Positions 1-5,650 of a DNA stretch of 15,489 nt are shown here, one piece after another (position 1 is the stretch's first letter; the number at the start of each line of letters is the position of its first letter). The notes beneath the pieces are model-generated. The model was not told where the DNA came from. It saw nothing but the letters and a program-made list of their open reading frames with translations, and did no database searches. A program made the translations under genes and the position numbers. Source of the stretch: Planctomycetia bacterium (GTDB lineage: Bacteria; Planctomycetota; Planctomycetia; Gemmatales; Gemmataceae); assembly GCA_022616395.1 (NCBI GenBank), contig JAKEEV010001158.1, positions 1-15,489 of the forward strand, written 5' to 3'.

Positions 1-136
1 AGGGTAGCGCTTCTGTGTCGAGTCCTGGCCTGCGCCCTCGTCCAACCGCAGGAAGTTGGCTGAGATGGGCTGAAAACACTCTGCCCTCTCCCCTCTCCCA
101 ACTTGAAACTCCTGGTCAGGAAGCGATCTTGAGTAA

Positions 137-219
137 GCGCTCCCTGACGGTCGCGGCTCTGATTTTGCGCTCCTTGAGGGTCGCGGCTCTGATTTTGCGA
201 TCCCTGACGGTCGCGGCTC
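137..219. repeat. 30-bp tandem repeat, about 2.8 units
   Basis: Units begin at 137, 167 and 197. Each opens with GCGCTCCCTGACGGTCGCGG or a one- to three-base variant, followed by CTCTGATTTT in the first two units. The third unit breaks off near 219. There are no spacers, so this is a plain tandem array and not a CRISPR. The core resembles a short sequence I associate with Gemmata intergenic regions; that is recollection, not a search result. Confidence 0.85.
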
Positions 220-228
220 GTTGAGAAT

Positions 229-248
229 GCCGCTCGGCAAGCGGCTAC
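229..248 (-). repeat. GTAG-headed hairpin (REP-like) after DUF1501
   Basis: The plus strand reads GCCGCT-CGGCA-AGCGGC (229-245), a 6-bp stem with a 5-nt loop, followed by TAC, so the minus strand begins with GTAG (248-245) and then the hairpin. The same hairpin core recurs at 14115-14135, next to the end of the GH37 gene. It lies 2 nt beyond the stop codon of the leftward DUF1501 gene. A GTAG tetranucleotide 5' of a hairpin is the hallmark of REP sequences mobilised by RAYT transposases in other bacteria. Confidence 0.65.
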
Positions 249-250
249 AA

Positions 251-1717
251 TCACACAATCAACTCCTGAATCACTTTCTGTTCCTCAACTCCCGTTAAGC
301 GCTGGTCGAGTCCCTGGAACTTGAACGTGAACTTCGTGTGGTCGATGCCCAAAAGGTGAAGCACGGTCGCGTTGATGTCGTTGATGTGCGCCGGGTTCTC
401 CGCGACGTTGTAACTGTAGTCGTCCGTTTCGCCGTAGACTGTTCCGCCCTTGATGCCGCCTCCGGCCAGCCACATGCAGAAGTTCCGCGGGTGGTGATCG
501 CGGCCGTAGTTCGTCTTCGTCAGTGTGCCCTGACTGTAAACCGTTCGGCCAAACTCGCCTCCCCACACCACGAGTGTTGAATCGAGTAGTCCCTTCTGTT
601 TCAGATCGGCAAGAAGCGCTGCGGTCGGCTGATCAGTGTCCATGCACTGCGACTTGATGTCCTTCGGCAAGCTGCCGTGCTGGTCCCACCCACGGTGAAG
701 AATCTGCACCACGCGCACTCCGCGCTCCACCAATCGCCGAGCCATCAGAGCGCTTGCGGCGAACGAACCGGGCTTCTTCACCTCCGGGCCATACATCTCC
801 AGCACCTTCGCCGGTTCCTTCGAGAGATCGGTGAGGTCGGGCACGCTGCGCTGCATTCGGAAGGCCATCTCGTACTGCGCGATACGAGTGATTGTCTCCG
901 GGTCGCCGTACTTGTCGAACGTCTTCTTGTTCAGTTCGCCGAGTGTATCGAGCATCGCGCGGCGATGCTCTTCCTTCACGCCGTCAGGGTTCTGCACGTA
1001 GAGCACCGGGTCGCCCACACTGCGAAGAGCAACTCCGCTGTACTTGCCTGGCAAAAATCCGCTGGCCCACATGCGCGAGAAGAGTGCCTGCGCCGCGGTG
1101 CCCGAACTCCAGTACGGCGTGAACACGACGAACGCGGGCAGGTCGTTGCTCTCGCTGCCAAGTCCGTAACTGATCCACGAGCCGATACTCGGCTTGCCCG
1201 GTACTTCGCTACCGGTCATCACGAACGTGCAGGCCGGGTCGTGGTTGATCGCGTTGGTGTGAACGGTCTTCACCAAAGCGATTTCATCCACCCACTTCGC
1301 CGTGTGAGGCAAGAGTTCGCTCACCCACATTCCGCACTTGCCGTGTTGCGTGAACTTGAACATCGACGGTGCAACCGGCAACCTCGCCTGGCCGCTGGTC
1401 ATCGTCGTGATGCGCTGACCCTTGCGAATCGAGTCCGGCAAGTCCTTGTTGAACTGCTCGATCAACTTCGGCTTGTAATCGAACAAATCGAGCTGGCTCG
1501 GCCCGCCATTGGTGTGCAGATAGATGACGGCCTTCGCCTTCGGAGCATGATGCGGAAACCCCGGCAATGGCGGATGCACACGCTCCGCCGCTTGCGGCGT
1601 TGCTGCCACTCGCTGACCGGCAAGCATCGCCATCGCCAGCCCACCCAGGCGCAGCCCAGTGCTGCCGAAGAATTGGCGACGGGTCAGGTTCAGTTGGTGT
1701 TCGTGAATCGGGTTCAT
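251..1717 (-). CDS. DUF1501 family Tat-exported protein
   Basis: This 488-residue protein belongs to the DUF1501 family, which is grouped with the alkaline phosphatase/sulfatase-like superfamily; its reaction is not established. The N-terminus carries a twin-arginine signal (LTRRQFFGST, residues 11-20, then a hydrophobic stretch to about residue 38), so export in folded form is expected. Visible family motifs are GGPSQLDLFD (71-80), GWDQHG (343-348), GGEFGR (386-391), GRDHHP (405-410) and HLLGIDH (454-460). The acidic and His residues in these are candidate metal ligands by analogy. The ATG at 1717 puts the Tat motif close to the N-terminus; the ribosome-binding site is weak. It is the last gene of the leftward PSD1-DUF1805-DUF1501 operon, 55 nt after DUF1805. 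Its paralogue lies at 8838-10301. Family assignment is firm; the biochemical role is unknown. Confidence 0.95.
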   Translation of the reverse strand: MNPIHEHQLNLTRRQFFGSTGLRLGGLAMAMLAGQRVAATPQAAERVHPPLPGFPHHAPKAKAVIYLHTNGGPSQLDLFDYKPKLIEQFNKDLPDSIRKGQRITTMTSGQARLPVAPSMFKFTQHGKCGMWVSELLPHTAKWVDEIALVKTVHTNAINHDPACTFVMTGSEVPGKPSIGSWISYGLGSESNDLPAFVVFTPYWSSGTAAQALFSRMWASGFLPGKYSGVALRSVGDPVLYVQNPDGVKEEHRRAMLDTLGELNKKTFDKYGDPETITRIAQYEMAFRMQRSVPDLTDLSKEPAKVLEMYGPEVKKPGSFAASALMARRLVERGVRVVQILHRGWDQHGSLPKDIKSQCMDTDQPTAALLADLKQKGLLDSTLVVWGGEFGRTVYSQGTLTKTNYGRDHHPRNFCMWLAGGGIKGGTVYGETDDYSYNVAENPAHINDINATVLHLLGIDHTKFTFKFQGLDQRLTGVEEQKVIQELIV

Positions 1718-1772
1718 TAGGATCAGTGGGAAAGAATACGGTTGATTTCGTCGCGTTTGTGTTTGCTCTGTC

Positions 1773-2117
1773 TCATGCCGAGTCGCGGGTAGCCAGCAGC
1801 ATCAGTTCGACAGCTTCTCGTCCGGTCATACCGGGCCGGATGCCGAGGGCTTCCGCCTGGGGAGTCACGCCCACGATCTTCGCGTCGAACAGGTCTTCGG
1901 GTTCGACGAGCGGCTTGGCTGGTGTCCCTTTAGCGATCGCGATGGCCTGCCCAAACTCCGCCGGCGTCTTCAGGTCGTAAATGCCACAGCCAACGATGCC
2001 GGCCCGCGTCAGGATCGAGCAGTATTGGCCTCGCTCCCAGCGGTTGCTGATACCGATGGCCGTTCCGTTCGCGAATTGCAGCTCGCGGTTCGTGGTTCGC
2101 GGTAATTGCTCTGCCAT
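1773..2117 (-). CDS. DUF1805 (YunC-like) small protein
   Basis: This 114-residue soluble protein has no signal peptide or membrane segment. It matches the DUF1805 pattern known from Bacillus YunC: GIVGCGIYD (residues 40-48), a following AKGTPAKPLVEPEDLFDAKI block (62-81), and GIRPGMTGREAVELM (92-106) near the C-terminus. The length is typical of the family. The start is supported by a good Shine-Dalgarno GGAG (minus strand, 2127-2124) six bases before the ATG. The gene sits 40 nt downstream of the PSD1 stop and 55 nt upstream of DUF1501, so it should be co-transcribed with them. A cytoplasmic protein between two exported partners is unusual, and the rightward PSD1-DUF1501 pair in this window lacks it. 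The molecular function of DUF1805 is unknown; regulatory or ligand-binding roles are guesses. Confidence 0.85.
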   Translation of the reverse strand: MAEQLPRTTNRELQFANGTAIGISNRWERGQYCSILTRAGIVGCGIYDLKTPAEFGQAIAIAKGTPAKPLVEPEDLFDAKIVGVTPQAEALGIRPGMTGREAVELMLLATRDSA

Positions 2118-2157
2118 TGTTGTCTCCGGTACGTGCGCGGTGTTTCATACTGCCGCT

Positions 2158-5100
2158 CTAGTTCCGCGTCACCACTTCATCCAAGTTCAACACGAGATTA
2201 CAGACCATCGTCCACGCGGCGGTGTCCACATCAGAAGCAACGCCCTTCGGTTTTGACTCACCTGTGTGAACAACCTTCTCCGCGCTCACTGGATCGGCTG
2301 CGAAGAGGTCGCGTTGCTTCGCAAGCGCCTTCGTAATGATGCGCAGTTCGTCCGCGTCCGGTTTGCGACCGAGCACGGTGCGGTAAAGGAACGTGATGCG
2401 CTCATCGGTGGTCTTTCCTCCTTCACTCAGCACACGTTCGGCCAGTGCGCGAGCCGCTTCAAAGTGCTGCACATCGTTCATCAGTTGAAGCGCCTGAAGC
2501 GGCGTGTTGGTGCGGTCGCGGACAGCGCAGAGTTGCTCGCGGTTGGTCGCATCGAAGTTCGTCAGGAACGGAGCGGGTGCCGTGCGCTTGATAAACACGT
2601 AGATACTTCGGCGATAAAGCGATTCGCCGTGATCTTGCAGATAGTAGCGCGTGTTGCTGTCGCCGTAGCCGATCGGCTCCCAGATGTTCGGCGGTTGATA
2701 CACATTCACCCCGCGGCCACCCATCTGGAAGTTCATTAACCCGCTCACGAAGAGCACATTGTCGCGAAGCTGCTCCGCGTCGAGCCGGAACCGCGGACCG
2801 CGAGAAAGTAAACGGTTCTCTGGATCCTTCGCGCGAAGCGTCGGAGCCTGGCTCGCATCACGCCGGAACGCAGCCGACATCACGATGAGCTTCACGAGCT
2901 TCTTCGTGTCCCAATCCCTCTGGTACTCCGAAGCTAACCAGTCGAGCAATTCAGGATGACTTGGCAGTGCGCCCTGCGTGCCGAAATCGGAACTCGTTTT
3001 CACAAGCCCGGTGCCGAAGAACTGCTGCCAGAGGCGATTGACCGCGACTCGTGCCGTCAGCGGGTTCTCGTTCGACACGACCCAGTTCGCCAGATCGAGT
3101 CTCGTCGGGCGCTTCGTTGGGTCGGCGAGCTTGAGCGGCGGAAGCACGCTCGGCACGCCGGGAGTCACCTTCTCGCCCTTCTTGTCATACTGCCCGCGGA
3201 GCATCACGAACGAATCGCGCGGAACGGGCAGGTCCTTGAAGACCATCGTGCCAGGAATCGCATCGGCCGCGATGTGGTGAGCAACTCGAGCCTCGGCCCA
3301 CAAGCGCTGAGTCGAGTCCAGGTTCTTGTTCACTGGCCGAGCGATGTAGGCGAGGTAGTAAGCGAGCAACTTCGCTGCATCTGTTGTCGAATACTCCTTC
3401 CCCGGCTTGCACTGGGCAACGTTTTTCAACTCCGCGGGGATCTCCGGTCGCACGTTCGCGTTGAGCGACTTCCACCACACGCGGAACGACGACAGCGGAT
3501 CGGTCGCCGGAGAAACTTCTCCCGCAAGCGTCACCGCGTCCCAGTACACAACTCCTCCGTACTCCTGAAGCGCGAGCGAAGCGACTGTCTGGCCTTCCTT
3601 CAGATTGAAGTCGGCCGTCTTCACGCTCAACTTCGCCCACTTGCCCGGCTCCGGAAGCGGACCAACTCGCGTTCCCAGTCCACCGCCCGCGTAAGGTGAA
3701 TCGGCGGTCGGCTCCTTCCCCCACCAGACTTTCTTTCCGCCCGCGAACTGAATGGCAAGCGCGCTGGGAGCCTGTTTGGGATCGAGATAGACCCACGCTT
3801 CAAACACCCCATCACCAGGAACAACAACCGGCCGATGCGGGAACCCGATCGCGTCTTCGTGGAAGTACGTGTTCGCTTGCCTCAACACTCTGCGACCAGA
3901 CTTCGCGCCGAACGACGGATCAGTAACCCAGTCGGCGGCGTTGCGGCTTGTGTTTCTGTTGGTTGCCCCTAGCGGGAACGTCTCGTCGAAGAGAACATCG
4001 GCCACAGCGCGCTTCGCGGGGGCGAGTTGATGCGCTGGGTCGGTGTAGTCCGCGCTCGCTGCGGTCTCCTCCAACCACTTCCGAGCGTCCTCTTCTTTCT
4101 TCGCTGCCACTTCAAGAGCCGCTTTCTGTGCGGGGGTGGGCATCTTCACGAATGGCCCGGTGGTGCTGATGTTGCTATCCAGAGCCGGGTCCGCGGAGCT
4201 GTAAAAGAAGGCGTAGAGCGAGTAATACTCCTTCTGCGAAATCGGATCAAACTTGTGATCGTGACACACCGCGCAGCCGGCCGTGAGGCCGAGAAATGCC
4301 TGAGTCGCGGTGCTCGTGCGATCCACCGCGTTGCGATAGAGCCACTCCTCATTGATGGAGCCGCCTTCGCCGGTGGTCACGTTACAGCGATTGAAACCGG
4401 TCGCTGTGAGTTGATCTTGTGTCGGCTCAGGTAGAAGGTCGCCGGCGAGTTGCCACACCGCGAACTTGTCGTAAGGAAGGTTCTCGTTGAACGCCTTCAC
4501 GATCCAGTCGCGGTACTTCCACATCAGCCGTTCGTTGTCGAGGTGCAGACCGTGCGTGTCCGCGTAGCGAGCGACATCGAGCCAGTGGCGAGCCATCTCT
4601 TCGCCGAAGCGCGGAGAAGCGAGATAGCGGTCAACCATCTTCTCGTAAGCGTTCGGCGCCTTATCCGCGAGGAACTCGTCCACTTCCTTCAGGGTGGGAG
4701 GCAATCCAGTGAGCGCGAACGACACTCGACGAATGAGCGTCTCGCGATCCGCTTCCGCTGTTGGTTTCAGCCCCTCCTTCTCAAGTCGCACGGAGATGAA
4801 GGAGTCGATTCCATTTCGGATTTTGAATTTCGGATTACGGATTTCAGGAATGACAGAGCGCTTGATCGGTTCAAACGACCAGTGCTTCTGGTACTTCGCT
4901 CCCTGAGCAATCCACAGCCGGAGCGTTTCCTTCTGCGCATCGGTGAGCTTCTTGTTGCTCTCCGGCGGAGGCATCACGCTATCTTCGGGAGCCGTGATGC
5001 GGTTCCACACTTCGCTCGCGCTCGGGTCGCCCGGCTTGATCGGGAAGATTCCTCCCTTGCGTTCCGCGAAGGCGCCTTCGGGCGTGTCGAGGCGGAGTTT

Positions 5101-5298
5101 CACCTTGCGCGACTTCGCGTCAAAGCCGTGACACGAGAAACACGCATCCGCAAGGATCGGTCGCACGTCTCGATTGAACTCGATGACGCGCTCGCCCGGT
5201 TGCGGACCGAGTTTGGGTCGCGGAGGAGGCGCGGGTTCCTCCGCGCGACCAACGCCCAGAAGAAAGACAAGAAGAGTTAGTGTGGAGAGTCTCTTCAT
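2158..5298 (-). CDS. PSD1 planctomycete cytochrome: PSCyt1, DUF1549, beta-sandwich, DUF1553
   Basis: This is a 1046-residue exported protein. A Sec-type signal (MKRLSTLTLLVFLLGVGRA) is followed by a PSCyt1 cytochrome-like domain with CFSCH (C53-C56-H57) and a conserved MPPP segment (109-112). DUF1549 spans about 163-370 and contains a second haem-type motif, CAVCHDH (342-348). The middle (about 435-595) looks like a beta-sandwich or LamG/carbohydrate-binding-like domain (AWVYLD, VYWDAVTL), with no catalytic signature I recognise. DUF1553 starts near 732 (LDLANWVVSNENPLTARVAVNR) and fills the C-terminus. I chose the ATG at 5298 because it gives a clean signal peptide; an in-frame GTG at 5349 would add 17 residues before it. 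The residues around 150-162 are encoded by an AT-rich repeat (4813-4846). It is the first gene of the leftward operon. Role unknown; electron transfer is inferred from the haem motifs. Confidence 0.95.
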   Translation of the reverse strand: MKRLSTLTLLVFLLGVGRAEEPAPPPRPKLGPQPGERVIEFNRDVRPILADACFSCHGFDAKSRKVKLRLDTPEGAFAERKGGIFPIKPGDPSASEVWNRITAPEDSVMPPPESNKKLTDAQKETLRLWIAQGAKYQKHWSFEPIKRSVIPEIRNPKFKIRNGIDSFISVRLEKEGLKPTAEADRETLIRRVSFALTGLPPTLKEVDEFLADKAPNAYEKMVDRYLASPRFGEEMARHWLDVARYADTHGLHLDNERLMWKYRDWIVKAFNENLPYDKFAVWQLAGDLLPEPTQDQLTATGFNRCNVTTGEGGSINEEWLYRNAVDRTSTATQAFLGLTAGCAVCHDHKFDPISQKEYYSLYAFFYSSADPALDSNISTTGPFVKMPTPAQKAALEVAAKKEEDARKWLEETAASADYTDPAHQLAPAKRAVADVLFDETFPLGATNRNTSRNAADWVTDPSFGAKSGRRVLRQANTYFHEDAIGFPHRPVVVPGDGVFEAWVYLDPKQAPSALAIQFAGGKKVWWGKEPTADSPYAGGGLGTRVGPLPEPGKWAKLSVKTADFNLKEGQTVASLALQEYGGVVYWDAVTLAGEVSPATDPLSSFRVWWKSLNANVRPEIPAELKNVAQCKPGKEYSTTDAAKLLAYYLAYIARPVNKNLDSTQRLWAEARVAHHIAADAIPGTMVFKDLPVPRDSFVMLRGQYDKKGEKVTPGVPSVLPPLKLADPTKRPTRLDLANWVVSNENPLTARVAVNRLWQQFFGTGLVKTSSDFGTQGALPSHPELLDWLASEYQRDWDTKKLVKLIVMSAAFRRDASQAPTLRAKDPENRLLSRGPRFRLDAEQLRDNVLFVSGLMNFQMGGRGVNVYQPPNIWEPIGYGDSNTRYYLQDHGESLYRRSIYVFIKRTAPAPFLTNFDATNREQLCAVRDRTNTPLQALQLMNDVQHFEAARALAERVLSEGGKTTDERITFLYRTVLGRKPDADELRIITKALAKQRDLFAADPVSAEKVVHTGESKPKGVASDVDTAAWTMVCNLVLNLDEVVTRN
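4813..4846 (-). repeat. AT-rich repeat read in frame inside PSD1
   Basis: On the minus strand this stretch contains AATCCGAAATTC and then AAATCCGAAAT, an internal direct repeat, and is much richer in A and T than the gene around it. It encodes IRNPKFKIRN in the linker between the PSCyt1 and DUF1549 domains. A related copy sits at the equivalent linker of the rightward PSD1 gene (6101-6130). Confidence 0.65.
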
Positions 5299-5384
5299 TG
5301 CGAGAACCAAGAAGGAATCAGGCGGGAGTATTGATACTCTAGCCGACACGGCAGCGTCAGGCTACCGGAGACCGGGCTTTCAAA

Positions 5385-5407
5385 GTAGGAGGCACACTCA
5401 GGGTGCC
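5385..5407 (+). repeat. GTAG-headed hairpin A (GGCAC type)
   Basis: GTAG at 5385-5388 is followed by GGCAC (5391-5395), a 7-nt loop and GTGCC (5403-5407). It is the outer forward partner of the reverse element at 5550-5570, which has the same GGCAC/GTGCC stem. Confidence 0.6.
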
Positions 5408-5413
5408 GTTCTT

Positions 5414-5437
5414 AGTAGTGATCACGCTCCGCGTGAT
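5414..5437 (+). repeat. GTAG-headed hairpin B (ATCACGC type)
   Basis: GTAG (5414-5417) precedes the stem ATCACGC (5421-5427), loop TCC and GCGTGAT (5431-5437), a perfect 7-bp stem. It is the inner forward element of the cluster and is nearly identical to the element at 13999-14022. Confidence 0.75.
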
Positions 5438-5513
5438 GCCGCACCGAAGGGGCGTGGTTTGACTTCCGTTGCGGTCGGGGTTGGTCTCAATCCCTCGCGT
5501 GTTGCGCGTCTGA

Positions 5514-5537
5514 CCTCACGCTCCGCGTGAGGACTAC
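5514..5537 (-). repeat. GTAG-headed hairpin C (CCTCACGC type)
   Basis: CCTCACGC (5514-5521), loop TCC and GCGTGAGG (5525-5532) form a perfect 8-bp stem, followed by ACTAC, which reads GTAGT on the minus strand. It is the inverted partner of hairpin B. The second stem base pair is changed on both sides relative to the ATCACGC type (compensatory), which suggests that the stem, not just the sequence, is conserved. Confidence 0.75.
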
Positions 5538-5549
5538 TATGAAATCCAC

Positions 5550-5570
5550 GGCACACGGAGTGCCTACTAC
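5550..5570 (-). repeat. GTAG-headed hairpin D (GGCAC type)
   Basis: GGCAC (5550-5554), loop ACGGA and GTGCC (5560-5564) are followed by TACTAC, so the minus strand reads GTAGTAG and then the hairpin. It is the outer inverted partner of hairpin A. Confidence 0.65.
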
Positions 5571-5650
5571 TTCGACCGGAGCAGATCGCCTGATGCCGTC
5601 TCTCGTCATATCGGGTAGGCTATGCTTTCAGTACACCCGGAGTGCCGTTC

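Larger units (their letters stand above)
1..250. other. Non-coding left flank
   Basis: I see no convincing gene here. A short open frame on the plus strand (15-224) only reads through the tandem repeat at 137-219 and gives a low-complexity peptide with no start context. A pyrimidine-rich tract lies around 80-100. The stretch holds the tandem repeat and the hairpin element listed separately. It is the downstream flank of the leftward DUF1501 gene ending at 251, so transcription termination somewhere in it is plausible, but I see no hairpin followed by a T-run on that strand. Confidence 0.6.
5299..5650. promoter_or_regulatory. Divergent intergenic region with both PSD1 promoters
   Basis: This 352-bp stretch separates the two divergently transcribed PSD1 genes and must hold both promoters. 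I see no gene in it. It contains four GTAG-headed hairpins (listed separately) in the order forward, forward, reverse, reverse, so the centre can fold back on itself. A 14-nt dyad, GAGTAT-TG-ATACTC, lies at 5326-5339, just upstream of the leftward start, and could be an operator. TATGCT at 5621-5626 is a possible but weak -10 box for the rightward gene, with no good -35 box. A degenerate hairpin-like segment (about 5632-5650) carries the GGAG (5639-5642) that serves as Shine-Dalgarno for the rightward PSD1. Confidence 0.5.

Noticed and set aside
137..219. CRISPR-like array
   Set aside because: The 30-bp units are directly adjacent with no spacers, and there are fewer than three full units and no cas genes.
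15..224. Short open frame with a 10-residue repeat at the left end
   Set aside because: It is only the translation of the 30-bp tandem repeat, with no ribosome-binding site and no recognisable protein.
677..1720. Long antisense frame over DUF1501
   Set aside because: It lies opposite a well-supported family gene. Its product is rich in His, Arg and Leu, as expected from reverse reading of GC-rich codons.
5299..5349. N-terminal extension of the leftward PSD1 from a GTG
   Set aside because: The extension would bury the signal peptide start. The ATG at 5298 begins a typical n-region (KR) and hydrophobic core.
5621..5626. TATGCT as a -10 box for the rightward PSD1
   Set aside because: No matching -35 element is found at 16-18 nt, so it is mentioned only as weak in the intergenic entry.
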